NCBI GenBank assembly: GCA_022496805.1
Contig: CM040100.1
Location: 20,613,009 to 20,677,008, forward strand
Source of the DNA: Pohlia nutans
Lineage: Eukaryota; Streptophyta; Bryopsida; Bryales; Mniaceae
Direction: 5' to 3'
Length of the DNA: 64,000 bases
Positions within the stretch are counted from its first letter, which is position 1. Each line of letters starts with the position of its first letter. Below the pieces are notes generated by a model. It was given only the letters and a program-made list of their open reading frames with translations, did no database searches and was not told the DNA's origin. The translations under genes and the position numbers were made by a program. This document shows positions 1 through 11,999 of this stretch, piece by piece.

Positions 1-162
1 ATTCCAATATAATATATAATATGATGAAAAGATTGCAAAGATTCTAAAAAGATTCTATTTTAATATATTCAAACATTTTCTGTAATTATTATATAGTGTT
101 AATGGCCCACTAATGGCAAATGCATTACATACTATATATTTTTTTCTTTGACAAATTTGACA

Positions 163-370
163 CCCTAGCGCGAAAACGCCTTAGCGTGAAAACGCCTTAG
201 CGTGAAAACGCCTTAGCGTGAAAACGCCTTAGCGTGAAAACGCCTTAGCGTGAAAACGCCTTAGCGTGAAAACGCCTTAGCGTGAAAACGCCTTAGCGTG
301 AAAACGCCTTAGCGTGAAAACGCCTTAGCGTGAAAACGCCTTAGCGTGAAAACGCCTTAGCGTGAAAACA
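163..370. repeat. 16-bp tandem array (CCTTAGCGTGAAAACG)n
   Basis: About twelve nearly identical head-to-tail copies of the 16-mer CCTTAGCGTGAAAACG are visible, preceded by one variant copy and ending in a variant (AAAACACCCC). There are no unique spacers, so this is a simple minisatellite. The near-identity of the copies suggests recent expansion. Confidence 0.95.
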
Positions 371-510
371 CCCCTATCATTGGTTGAGAAGTTCTCATGT
401 GCATTAGAAACGATCGTAAATGAAGGCAATGCCTACTGAATTCCATAATTAGTTCATGGATGATCATTTGGAAGTTTGAGTTACACCATTGGAAAGGTTA
501 CCATAGTTTA

Positions 511-727
511 CTACACCGATTATTGCCATTACTGTGAGTCAAAGTAATTCAGTATTCTCACAGTAATTGTGGTATTAGAACAAAAGTGTGAGTCACAGTA
601 ATTGAGAGTATTTGAGAATTCTTACAATAATGTACATTTGAGATGTATGTACTGAAATTAGTGTAAGGATTGGTGTAAAGTCTCACACTAATTTTGTGAC
701 TCACAGTAATGGCAATAATCGGTGTAG
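511..727. mobile_element. MITE with 31-bp perfect terminal inverted repeats
   Basis: The left end begins CTACACCGATTATTGCCATT and the right end is its exact inverse for 31 bp (through TACTGTGAGTCA). The 217-bp interior is AT-rich, non-coding and holds further copies of the motif CACAGTAATT. I see no convincing target-site duplication, so the superfamily is open. Confidence 0.8.
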
Positions 728-1321
728 GAGGTTCGGTACCTTTCTGCCGAATATTTAATTATTTTCTAAAAATATATTTTGGCAAAATGAATCTTCTCTT
801 AAATCCATTTTTTCTCCTTTAAAATACTTTTTTTCAAAAGTAATTTCCCAAAATTTTGGCATCTATTTTTAGAATTATTTTCCGCCTAAACCTGCTAGTA
901 AACTATGGTAGGCAAAGAACTATTAAAAAAAACTTACATATTAAAAAATGTTGAAATTCAACATGTAGCAGTGTGCCCGTATACACCATCAACCACATTG
1001 TGGTCTCATGGGACATTAGGAGTTAAGAGCATCTCAATCCTAGTAGGTTGTTTAAATAGTAATCAAAATTTGGTATTAATATTGAGTAAATTGGCCCCAC
1101 TAATATCTCACCAACTTAAATTTATATTGTGAAATTGAATAACTATTGTTCAATTCAACACCAAACATTTTAACTAGTAAGACCGGCAACAATTATCCCT
1201 TTTAATTTATTTTTTTCCTTCTTTCTACCAACATTGCTTGTTGTACATAGTATTGATTTCAATCAATAGAAATGGAATATTGAAATTGGCACCTTTCACA
1301 AGTTTTTTTGTATATCATAGA
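728..1321. other. Intergenic, no gene seen
   Basis: AT-rich sequence with only a 75-codon open frame (905-1132) that has no protein-like features. I see no repeats or signals here. Confidence 0.6.
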
Positions 1322-1897
1322 TTAACCCCTAAACGTCCTCACCCCTCTCCAAATTCGGCAGTTTTGCAAAGATGTCTTATAAAATGCAACTAAGAGCGAT
1401 ATTTTGAACTTGATGTATGAACAAAAGTTGTACATTATAAATTTTAGATTCTATCCATATAGTTAGATTTGCAATTGCTATCACCAATATTTTTGTATAA
1501 ATTTTGAAACTTGAGTTTCAAAATTATTTTGTAATTCAATTACGAACAAGATATTGACAATATGTGGATGAAATTTGTTGTGATGGGTTGAAATGTAATA
1601 CTCTAAGTGTAGTGATTTTTGGAGATTTTTTGGTTGTGTAATTTTATGAGTTTATTTTTTCAAGAGCACATTTAGACTAAAATGTTCGAAATTTCTGGTG
1701 AATCAATGCAACATGAAATGAGGCATAAAATTTTCACAAGTCATCCCCTTTCTAATCGGATCACACATGCATGAAGCTATCTTGCCATAGAATTTTGTAG
1801 TATTTTTTTACTTGCAAAAAGTGCATGACGGATGAGAAAACGAAATTCAATTCTGTACATCAGTCAAAAAACGGTTGGTTAGGCAGTTAGGGGTTAA
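1322..1897. mobile_element. TTAA/CCC-end MITE, subfamily N (copy 1)
   Basis: Starts TTAACCCCTAAACGTCC and ends GGCAGTTAGGGGTTAA, giving short inverted termini inside a TTAA flank. It is about 576 bp, AT-rich and without coding capacity. Its interior (for example TATAAAATGCAACTAAGAG near 1378 and AAAAGTTGTACATTA near 1424) recurs in the same order at 50613-51203 and 56361-56918, which fixes the element boundaries. The CCC termini with a TTAA target resemble piggyBac-like elements. Confidence 0.85.
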
Positions 1898-2966
1898 TAG
1901 GTGGTTCGACATTAGTGTGTTGAATAATCATTATTTTTGGTTTTTTTCATATTGGCACTACAAAAATTCCTCAAGATTTATTTTTCACCATAGTAAAATA
2001 ATCTTTCAAAATAAATGAAATTTTCAAAACAATTCAACTTCAATATTTTGAACCAATTCGTGTCGGACTAACTATTAATCTACGGTAGATGCATAAATTT
2101 ACCACGTGAATTTATCATTAGGTCTGAAAAATACTTAGAGTAAAATTAGATTATTTTGTTGGTATTTTGATGACATTTTTGATGATGTCATAAATGGTAA
2201 TGAAGTGTTACATCATAGAAAACTGATTTTATTTTATTTTATTATATAAGTCAAATAAGATTAAATTTCATGTAAACTTATTTGCACATCAATATCGGAT
2301 AAAATGTGTAGTAGTTCAATTTACCTATAGTAGAAAAATTAAAACTCATTTACACATCAATGCTAGATCAATTCTATTGTAGTTTAATTTACCTATACTA
2401 GAAAATTAAGAGTAGAAGGACATTCATTGTTGTTTCTTACATTATGAAATTATCATCTTGCTCAATTTCTTTCAAAATATTCAAAGTTCATTATTTCTTC
2501 TTCTGAAAAAATTCAAGGATTTTTTAGTATAAAAATGGAAGTCATGTGTATATGATGCATATGAAAATTAATAGTTCATGACCTCTATTTTCATATCTAT
2601 CATATACTCCATTTTTGTTATTCATCCAACATTTTATAACACGTCTTTGAAATCCGCGGATCATCTAGACCTCAAAGGGTTAATGATAAAGAATTTTAAG
2701 TGTATATCAATCTCCTTTGATGTCACAACATAGCACTTAAAATATGCACAATTATATTAAACTAGATAACATTTTAATAATATAGTACCGCAATTGAAAG
2801 TGACATTAAACAATTACTTAGAATTGTAAAAGTCAAGAAAGAAGTCTAGAATCCTTTTCACTCTTATCAAACCTTTATTATCACATTTGTAAGCAATTTG
2901 ACATAACAAAGTTTTGTGTGATAATTTTTTCATTGCCACATTGAAAAAAACATGGAAATGGGGTGT
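1898..2966. other. Intergenic, one orphan element end
   Basis: AT-rich DNA with no gene. A right-end-like motif CTCAAAGGGTTAA ends at 2683, but I find no matching left end, so it may be a truncated relative of the TTAA elements. Confidence 0.5.
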
Positions 2967-3058
2967 TTAACCCTTTAGTGCCCAGGGTATTGTAGTTGGG
3001 TGCACTGGATTTCAATGGATTTTTCCACCATAATTGATACTATCAGAAATAGAATGGA

Positions 3059-3836
3059 TTAATCCCTAAACGCCCGAGGGGGGTCCCCCACCCAAAACTG
3101 CCTCATTTCGGTTATTTTCGTTGATGATCTCTGAATGCTTTTCAAAACCTTTTTTCACATTCCAACCGTAGGATCTTGTACTTCTAGGCCTTATAAACCA
3201 TCGCTAAAATTTTCAAAACATTTGACCGTACGGATGTCAAGATTATAGCAATTGAAGTTGAGATTTTGAAATTTCAGGCCCTGAAAAATCCGGGCAGCCT
3301 TGCTTTAATGGGCTCCCAAACCAAAAAAAAAGTTGAAATGATTTGCCATTTTTGACCATCCTCAAGATGAGGTAGTTAACAAGATGCATGACTCAATTTG
3401 ACAAGATGTTCAATTCATAGCATTTTTTCAGAGACCTTGTAATTGGTGGGGGTATGAAGGAAAACAAGAGATTTTGGCCAAATTAGATTATTCCTTCAAC
3501 TCTCCTCCAATTGGAAGAGCCCACAACTCATGGCATGTAATCCATGTGAGCTGGACAAAAGTTCCTTTGAAGTGCCCAATGAATCTTATTGCCTTAGATT
3601 TTTTGGCAAGCCTACCCAAAATGTTGAAGCTAGTTTCAACATTGAGGTGTTTCACTTTGAAAAATTCCCCTAAGTGGATTTTTGATCGTATGGAGATAAT
3701 TCCAATTCCGTTGGAAAGAAGACTCGTTTACCTATGACATCGTTTTTTTTTGTTTTAAAGTTATTTTTTTGGGCCTAGACAGCCGGAGAAAATAGGCAGC
3801 GACCAAAGAATGGTCTCTTGGGAGCTTAGGGGTTAA
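3059..3836. mobile_element. TTAA/CCC-end element nested in the outer copy
   Basis: Begins TTAATCCCTAAACGCCCGAG and ends GGGAGCTTAGGGGTTAA. Just inside the right end is GCGACCAAAGAATGGTCTC, a short palindrome-like GACC...GGTC motif shared with other subfamilies. The 87-codon open frame at 3474-3737 lies inside and shows no transposase features. Confidence 0.75.
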
Positions 3837-4482
3837 ATTAGAAAGTAACCATACAATTGTATTCTGAACTGGAGTGGAGACATTTTGCCAAAATTAGAGA
3901 ACCATCCAATGGTGGAGTTGCAAGATTATAATATGTCTTTGAACTGTATAATGTACACTCAAAAATGAGACTTTTGAGGGTGTGTGACTTCAAAGTTAAA
4001 TAGTATTTGGGTTAAATTTTCAAAAATGAAAGTGAAGATGTTCAACAATGACCTATGCCAACACCTCTCCATTTCAATCTTTCATGTCAAGAACGGACTC
4101 ACACATAATTATTGTGAATTTTAAAAGTGAGAGTAACTTATCCATATACATTTTAGGACAAAAATTTATACATTAAAATATGAAAGGAGTTGGTACATTG
4201 ATCAAGATTGAATACATACACTAATGGAACATGAACAAGAGAACACAATCCAAAAAAATAAAACAAGATAACAAGCTTCCAAACACAAAAAATACCGCAT
4301 AGTACATCTGTTGTATTTGTATGTATTTGCTGTATTTTGAGGTATTTGCAATATTTTGGTGTTTTGTGCATCAGTATTTTGATAGCAGATCACTTCAGAA
4401 TGATTATTCTTTTTGCCCTGCAGCTGTGGTATACAATTGCACACATCTGAACCTCGCAACTCAACTTCAAATACTTCACGGA

Positions 4483-5023
4483 TTAACCCCTAAATGACCA
4501 AACGACCATTTTATGGTCGCTGCCCTTTTTCACGGGTTGCCCAGGATGAAAAAGAAAATTATAAAAAATAAAAAATATTTTCAAATAGGAAATCAAGTCT
4601 ACTTTCCAACCCAATTTGAATCATGTCAATCCGAGTTAAATTCCACCAAGGAGAATTTTTCAAAGACAAAGACCTCAATATTGTCCTAGTGTTATAAAAT
4701 TTACTATTTGGGGAAACTAATGATGTTCTCTCCTTTGAAAAAATTGCTTTTTTGAATTTTAGAATAGAATGTTTAGCCAATCATACCAAATTTCAAATTC
4801 TAAAAATAAAATTTGTAATTTTGGTGAATATTAAATGGTAAATGCTTCTAAATTCATTAAATGAGTATCTAAAACATTTTTTGAAAGTTTGACCGTACGG
4901 ATAATTACTAAACATCATGCTTCTCATTTTCTCTTTTGGACCAAACTTCATCAAAGTTGCAGAAGTAACATTTTATAACATATCTAGTTTTTGCCCTATA
5001 CCCCTCTGTCATTTAGGGGTTAA
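4483..5023. mobile_element. TTAA/CCC-end element nested in the outer copy
   Basis: Begins TTAACCCCTAAATGACCAAA and ends CTGTCATTTAGGGGTTAA. The left subterminal region holds CGACCATTTTATGGTCG, an inverted repeat around a 3-nt loop. The same left end reappears at 63949, where another copy runs off the window. It is about 541 bp and non-coding. Confidence 0.8.
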
Positions 5024-5168
5024 GAGATATGCCAATTGTAGGAGACCCAGTGACCACAATGTGGTTAGTTGGGCACTAGAGGGTTAACACTTATTGATGA
5101 AAAAAATGGATAAACCAATTTTGTTAAACCAATGTAGAAAACAATACAAATCATGTGGCCATTTTGGA

Positions 5169-5997
5169 TTAACCCTTTAGTGCCCAGGAGGCCACTAGGT
5201 GGTCGCTGGGACATCAGAAAACGAGCTGGTGCTAAATCCGTGCACAATTTGAGAACTACCTCTGAAGTTCAGATGTGTAACTTTTTCATGTACACCTTGT
5301 GCAAAAAAAATAAAATGGTTTGAAAGTCTAGAACTACATAAATACGCATGTATAAAACACAGAATACGCACTATACGCATGTTTAAAACACATAATACGC
5401 AGAATACCCACTTTGTAGTTTCTGCATTTCCTTCGGTTTTGCGAACTTTTATCTTGGGTGATTGACATGTATATGCAGCTAGTTTGATTATGCTCCTGTG
5501 GATGTCTTCTGATCAGTCGTAGTAGTGATTCTGCTCTTGAAATCGCCTGTACAAACTTGTGTCTAAAACCGTATACCTGAGGTTCAACTGGAATCAAAAA
5601 ATCACTATAAAATCTATGGGACAGCAAATGTGATGTTCGATAGCTTGATTTGAAGAAGGCGAGTTGAGGAATAGCTTAACTAAGTGCATTTTACTTTGGA
5701 AAATTTGCAAAAGCTCGCTTCGAATGCACAAACATAAGCATCCCCGAAACGGAGCTCGGTCGAAGCACAATATACGGTCCCATCAACACTTAATTTCTTC
5801 GAGTCCATCGGTCGGATGTTTGTAAAAATTGCACAACTCCTTCACATTCGAGTGCTACACAATTCCATACGGTTCGATTCTGTGTTTAGTGCGTCACCAT
5901 CTCGGTGGTGGAGTCCGAATCAAAAAACCCTGGAAATATTGGCCACAGCTCAAAACAACCCTGGGTGGTAAAACAACCCTGGGTGGTAAAGGGTTAA
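5169..5997. mobile_element. TTAA/CCC-end element, TTTAGTGCC subtype
   Basis: Begins TTAACCCTTTAGTGCCCAGG and ends CCCTGGGTGGTAAAGGGTTAA, inverse repeats apart from a few bases. The host DNA on both sides is a short repeat (ATGGCCATTTTGGATTAAAC, seen at about 5155 and again at 5999-6050), so the element appears to have inserted at a TTAA inside that repeat. It carries minor open frames only. Confidence 0.8.
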
Positions 5998-6345
5998 ACA
6001 CATGGCCATTTTGGATTAAACACATGACCATTTCGGATTAAACACATGGCCATTTCATAAAAGACTTGCAGTAGTTGTGAACAAGGGCAACAATGTTATG
6101 GGCTGCCTTTTTACTTGATATGGAGGACCCTAGTAACACTCAGTTTTGTAGAATCCTTCAAAACTTTTTAAAAATTACATATGTAAAAATATGATTCCAC
6201 TACAGTAGCTACGACTTCGTGTTTTACATCACCACATGCAAATGCAATTTTTTTTAAAGTTCCATCAACTTTTTAAGATGTAAAATCAGAAATTGTGTCA
6301 CAAATATAGGGCGCAGTACATTTTATGGCACATTTTATGGCATTT

Positions 6346-6615
6346 CTGTCAAAACCTGATCAGTCACATACAGGCTAGGCAATGCTTTTCAGGCCCCTTG
6401 AAAAAAATGCTTACCATGTCAAAACCTGATCAGTGTCACATACAGGCTAGGCAATGCTTTTTAGGGCCCTTAATTACAATAACAAAACCTGATCAGTGTC
6501 ACATACAGGCTAGGCAACCCTTTTCAGGGCCCTTAAAAAATGCTTACTGTGACAAAACCTGATCAGTGTCACATACAGGCCAGGCAACGCTTTTCAGGAC
6601 CCTTAAAAATGCTTG
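6346..6615. repeat. About 70-bp tandem repeat, four copies
   Basis: The block AAAACCTGATCAGTGTCACA followed by TACAGGCTAGGCAATGC, TTTTCAGGGCCCTT and a short A-rich tail repeats four times head to tail with small indels. The 89-codon open frame through it is just the repeat translated. Confidence 0.9.
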
Positions 6616-7103
6616 CTGTTACACTCAACCCTCTGTAATTGCAGCCCTTTTGTCCCCTGAGACAGTGCAATCAGGGAGGGTTGAGTGGAGGTCATGGTGC
6701 CATGAGACACTGCCACAACCTTAGCAGACAAGAGCCTTGAAAAGGTTAGAGTTAGGCCCAAAATATCTTGTGCTCAAAGTTGTTGTTCAGTCAATCCCAG
6801 CTTCTACCCACGGTGGAGATGTTCATGTACTGTACGACTCTCCTCTCACTAGTGGCATGTTAGTTCAGGCTCGTCAGCGCTACTCGACCTCAGTAATGAA
6901 AGGCTGAAAAGAATACCCTCAACCACCACAGGCAAGAGATGAAAATGCAATCACCTAAAAGGAGCTGACATATATCTTTAAAAAACCATGCGACTCACAC
7001 ACCTAACTTACATTCATCATTCAGGGAATTTGGGGGCACAATATGCCCGTCTCATTACTACGTGCTAAAAATGAAAGAACGAATGAGTGGGATTTGTAAG
7101 TTC
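6616..7103. other. 3' flank of NAF1, no gene seen
   Basis: This stretch lies downstream of the NAF1 stop codon (gene on the minus strand) and probably contains its 3' untranslated region. I could not fix a polyadenylation site. No other feature is seen. Confidence 0.4.
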
Positions 7104-10100
7104 CTACCTACCCGGATTGTTAGTCCAATAGACATTACTATTTGGACCAGGAGCGATCATGCCCGGACGAATTGTACCCGGCTGCAGATACACAGGTTGT
7201 GGAGCATTACTGTAGCAAGGAATTCCGGTGACTATACTTGGACCATTCACCGGCCATTGACCAGCAGCAGGTCCCCTCCCATCTGCACCTGGATGTACTG
7301 CGCCTTGCATTTGCCCCGCTCCTTGTGTTGGCTGCATGGGCATTTGGTTTCCTTGAGAACTCCTAGAATACTGTGCTGGCGGTATGAACACTCCAGTCCC
7401 AACAGGCTGAGGTGGAGGTGCATACATACTCATTTGCTGAGGAAGAGGGTAAGAAGCCATCGGTACCAAGTTAACCCTTGCTTGGTACATGCCTTCTGGA
7501 TGTTGGTAATCACCTGCACAGATATCACAGTACGAGTTAAAACGGCGTAACTCAAACATTACCAAAGTGATAATATACAATAACGAGGGTTTGGGTGCAC
7601 ATCTATTATATTAAATGCAGAGTGTCACGACCTGATGTCACGACCCCTGTGTCACAAAATCCGTCACGTTTTCATCCAAGTCTTTCATCCGTCAATTATC
7701 ATCCAATATCTCATCATATATCGTTTTCATTCATTTGCATGTTTTGTTGACTATTTTCATCTTTTCACAAATTTTTCGATTTCTTTCGATCAACATTCTT
7801 TGCAACGGGGTCCATGTTTCTTGATAATGTTTTTTTAGTTTTGTGTTGCATTGCAACACTGGTCTTTGCTAGTATCATGCTAAATACAAAGCCTAGCAAG
7901 ACACATACCTGTTGGTTGATGAGGCCATCGCACAGCAGAACCTAGATATGGAGCAGGTTGAACTTGATGAACCTCCCCGTGAAGTGCTCCACTAGAGAGT
8001 CCCCAGTGTGGAGGGCCTGCAGACCTTTGCGGAGATAGATGGGGCGGCTGCTGCTGGATAGGTCTTGTACCGGAAACAAAATCGTGATGTGGAGACTGAT
8101 AGGGCAGAGACTGACGCTCGTTGTAGTTGACCATAGGAGGTCTTAGGTCAGGAACCTGGGAGTAAGTGATGTCAGAACGCGGGGATCTATTCCAAGAATT
8201 CTGCCTGTCTGGAGAAGGGTGAAACTGTCCTCTGTGATGTTCACCGCTAAGTCCCTTCTCTCTAGAAAACACTGGCGACCCGAGAGAGTTACTCCTCTGA
8301 TGCCCCATTCCAGCTGCGCGTGCCTTTGTTGTGTCATCAACTTCCAGCTGCAAAGAAAATCCACCAGTTTATCATCTTGCAAATGTAAGAACCCTCATTC
8401 TACCTAACCAATCGGGAGCGCAAAATTCTGCTGATCAAGTAAACTAAGTTGCAAAAAAATATTAATAAACCCAGATCCCTGTAATGAGAACCACAACACA
8501 GTGAATTCACGTTCGTACACTTAAACCTCTTCATTAGGATCTTCTCTAAAATGGGATTCTAGAATATCCTACATACTTGCCACACTATCATTGACTGTAG
8601 CACACTTTTCACACATTCAAACTATGTCATATTGAAAAGTTGGGATTAAAGAGGTTTGAGTGTAATGCATACTTACCATCTTTGCAGAATCGCTTCTTAT
8701 AAATCTACCTCTGCCACCACCTCTGCCACCCCTGCCTCCATTACGTCCTCCAGCTTTGTGCCGACCACCCCTATCCCCACCCCCACCTCGGCCCCCGGTC
8801 CTACCCATAATATCACCGCCGACCCCGGCTTCATGCTTCTGCTTTGCAGCCAGCTTCCTCAACCTTTTGGCTTCCTCCTCCTTCTCATCATCAGAGAACT
8901 CTTCTTCTTCTGATATTTCCTCGTCATGCTGGCCGGAAGCGTCATACCCTTTCTTCCGCAGCTCGGGATCATTCAGCACAAAACTCGCAAACTCTTGCAC
9001 AAATCCCACCGTAACGCCTTGAGAAGCTACGTCAGGCACATCGGCCGCCTTGTTGTACCGGATGACATAGTAGGGTTTCTTGACGGGTCCAAACACTTCG
9101 TCCACTATGCCTAACGGTTTCCGGTGCTCTGTTAGCCACAGAATTGAGCCTTCGTTCAGTACCATCTCATGTTCAACGGCCTCCACAATGACTTTTCTGT
9201 CCATGATCTGAAATTGAAAATGCAGAGTGTAAGAAGAGGACTGTTTCCAAAACAGACAATCATGCCAGCTTCACCAATTTCCTCGTTAGAGTGTCTTCAC
9301 ATTTTCAACACACACTACTCGTAGCGCCCAGCCTCTAATCTAAACTCTAAGCTACTCGAAAAATCACAGTGAATCAATCGATCTCAAAGTGCCGAATCAT
9401 TAGCCGTACCATCATACGTTGCCCCCACTAAGAGAGTGAAACGCAACAGGAGCTGGATTAACCCCTAAGCGTCTAAAACGCCCTATATGGCCATCCGCAT
9501 CACTGAACTTTACAACGGTGGCATTTTCTCATTTTACCTCGGTTTTCTGATTGCAATACATCATTTTAAAGCTCTTGTTCTATACTACAAGATCAACAGT
9601 GTCGATCGTGTCAGACTGAAGTCATTTTCACACAGACAGATGATTTGCAGCAGGGAGTCCAATTTTCCTACACTATAGAAAATACACAGTGGACGCTGAG
9701 GGGTTAAAAACCCTTGCAGAACTCTCTTAATGAGGAACTCATGAACACACTGACATTACAGTTATCCTTTTAACTCCAAAATTTTCATGAAGTTTTGAAC
9801 CTCAGACTATCACGTTCAGTCTGAACTTCATGAAAAAATTGGAGTTAAAGGACTACTATCTCGACCCTAATCTAACCCTCCATGCCACACTGAAACTGAT
9901 GACCTCACGCTTCAACGCATTGCTTGGTGACAACTTACAGAAGAGACAACACCGACTTGGTGTGGAACTTGATTAGGCTCCAAGACTGCTTCAATTTCCG
10001 GCACGGGAGGCAAGTCCTGCATCCCAAGACCATCCACCACTCAGTTCATGTCCCAGATCTCAAAGAATCAAAGAATGCACAACAGCATTCCAGAGGAGAC

Positions 10101-10600
10101 AACAAGATACACAAGAAAAAAAGCAGCACCGTGACTTCATTGGCAGTGCGAGGAGGCTCAGCAGCCCCGTCTTCATCTTCATCACTATCACCGTCCTTGG
10201 CTCGTTGCACCATCTTCTCCAACTCTTCCGCGCCCTCAATATGGCTATTCTTGTGCATATCTGCAGCATTCACGTCTTCTTCATCGTCACTCTCATCCTC
10301 CGACGACTCGTCACTCTCATCTACAAGCGGGTCACTGTCCTCTTCAAACATACCCTCCGCATTCTCTTCCTCCTCCTCACTCTCGTCTTTCTTAACTCCA
10401 TTAATGCCGTTTCCATTCCTCGGCAACTCCGCCGCTTGCGCAGCAAGAAGCACATCCTGCGGAATGCCATCACCGACCTCCTTGTTTTCTTCCACAGAAA
10501 CAACATTATGGCGTTCTCCCGATCTTGTCATTTCCGAGTCCGACACTATCTCCCCCGCCTCGAGCTCCATCTCTTCCTTCCCACCCTCCGCCATCATCAA
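7104..10600 (-). CDS. NAF1: H/ACA ribonucleoprotein assembly factor NAF1, five exons
   Basis: NAF1 is a nuclear factor that holds the place of GAR1 while H/ACA snoRNPs assemble. Exons on the minus strand that keep frame are 10600-10130, 10016-9939, 9207-8677, 8347-7909 and 7513-7104, about 642 residues. Residues 1-157 are very acidic (Glu/Asp/Ser runs). Exon 2 gives DLPPVPEIEAVLEP. Exon 3 holds the GAR1-like barrel with LNEGSILWLTEHRKPLG and EVFGPVKKPYYVIRY, the family hallmark, then an acidic/basic helix and an RGG-rich stretch (about 317-352). Exons 4-5 are a Pro/Gln-rich tail, as in plant NAF1. Donors after exons 2-4 are GTAAGT, GTAAGT and GTATGT. The exon 1 donor is weak (GTGCTG at 10129, or GTCACG six bases earlier). 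The stop lies beside a possible donor (GTAGGT), so a further exon is possible. Intron 2 carries a TTAA element. Confidence 0.9.
9458..9707. mobile_element. TTAA/CCC-end MITE inside NAF1 intron 2
   Basis: Begins TTAACCCCTAAGCGTC and ends GGACGCTGAGGGGTTAA, so the termini are inverse over about 17 bp including the flanking TTAA. It is 250 bp, non-coding and entirely within the intron between 9208 and 9938. Confidence 0.85.
9772..9852. repeat. Short foldback in NAF1 intron 2
   Basis: The left arm CTTTTAACTCCAAAATTTTC continuing ATGAAGTT pairs with the right arm AACTTCATGAAAAAATTGG continuing AGTTAAAGG, with one or two mismatches and a loop of about 25 nt. It is an 81-bp hairpin-forming MITE-like sequence with no coding potential. 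Confidence 0.75.
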
Positions 10601-11999
10601 TCAAACAAAACGTTGTCTCTCCCGTTCCGGTCTCACACCTCACCAACCGCAACAGCCATCTCAACCTTCACGCACTAATCATTCCCGTTGTGGCAAAACA
10701 GCAACACGACTCTCTCCCACTCTTTTTTTTTTCCCTTCCTTTTTTCGTTTTCGAGAGCATTTTCTTTCTCACTCAGTTGCAACCCTAATCATCCCTGACG
10801 TCAACTCGGGAAGACAGAGTTGCGTGCGTGGGGCCGCTGCAGCAGGCACTCCATCATTACTGAATCCAAAACACGGTTTTCTCTTAACAAAAGTTAGCCC
10901 TAATCACGTATGTACTCCTCCGCAAATTTCGATGTGCAGTATGTACAGAAAGGCAACATAGCACTGCACTCGGTCAAAACTAAAACAGTATTTTTAGGTT
11001 CTCACTTTCTTTCTATAGTAAGTCCGTCGCCCATGTTTTTTTTTTTTTTTCCTTTTCTTTGTAAGTCGGGAATTGCATGTCGTATCTGAGTCATGTCACT
11101 GCTACATTCGATTCTTTTTTTCCCAGTTTAGTATATGTGCACCCAAAAAATCTGTACAATAATTAGAGAGAAAATTTAGTAGAATCAGCGAGTTGGGGGC
11201 AAATGTTATCACTTCGATTATTCCCCGACAGATTGGCCAGGTTTTTGGCTCAAATATTGTGCCCGTACGGTGGCGATGATAGCATGCTTTCGGAGGCACT
11301 AATCATCCAGCGATGCCAAAGTACTTTAGCAGTTCTCTCTGTCACAGCGTTTATGAACAACACTCAAGCGGGTGCCCAGCCAACAGCTAGATATTTTTTT
11401 AAATACTTTCTAGGCGAGTGAGCAGCTTCAATGTAAGTTAGTAACTCCTATCTCGTTTGGTAACAGTCATCATGTTGGGAAAAGTGTGCCTGTGCATGCT
11501 CCAGCTGCATTTCTGACAACAGCAGCGTGTCGCTTAGACCAGTCAGTACTCGTGTAACTTTGGAATAACAAACTTGTGGAAAGAAACAAAAGTCGGAGAC
11601 AGACGCGGGCAATCACTCAAGCAAGTTAATTACTCCACACACAACAATGATCATCGACTCTCCACTTCATTGAACTTATTACACTCCAGATTGTTGTTCA
11701 TAATCACCGTGACAGAGAAACTGCAAACTATTGACATTGTTGCAAAACACCAATCCAAGGTTAAAAAAAACTCTATTGAATTTATTAGACTACAGACCAT
11801 TCAAGGGTTTTTTTTTTTTTTTGGGGTACAAATGGAACAAGTTTTACTCCATTGCAGAGAAAAAAAACAACAGCCAAGCGGGGAGGCCCCACTGGTCACA
11901 GGACCATTCAAGGTTTCTTTTGCGTAATTCGTGAATGCTCAGCGTCGTCAAAACAGACTTTACCGAGCAATTGCTAACCCTAATGACTGACACTGATTA
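10601..11999. other. NAF1 upstream region
   Basis: This region lies upstream of the NAF1 start codon and holds C/T- and A/T-rich runs (poly-T at 11037-11050 and near 11810). It probably contains the NAF1 promoter and leader, but I cannot place a TATA box or transcription start. From about 11630 a diverged copy of the downstream tandem repeat appears. The long open frame on the plus strand from 9924 is antisense to NAF1 exons. Confidence 0.45.

Larger units (their letters stand above)
2967..5087. mobile_element. Outer TTAA element interrupted by two younger ones
   Basis: The left end TTAACCCTTTAGTGCCCA and right end TGGGCACTAGAGGGTTAA are inverse repeats differing at one base over 18. Between them lie two complete TTAA elements (3059-3836 and 4483-5023). 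Subtracting these leaves about 0.8 kb, close to the 829-bp element at 5169-5997 that has the same kind of end. I infer a nested insertion. The alternative is a chance pairing of ends from two truncated copies. Confidence 0.65.

Noticed and set aside
163..370. CRISPR-like array
   Set aside because: The 16-bp units are contiguous without spacers in a plant nuclear context, so it is a minisatellite.
1322..1897. LTR retrotransposon or solo LTR
   Set aside because: The ends are inverted TTAACCC rather than TG...CA, and the flank is TTAA instead of a 5-bp duplication.
9924..10961. 345-codon plus-strand open frame
   Set aside because: It is antisense to NAF1 exons 1-2. Its Ser-rich translation is the complement of the acidic NAF1 N-terminus, and NAF1 has matching splice phases and family motifs.
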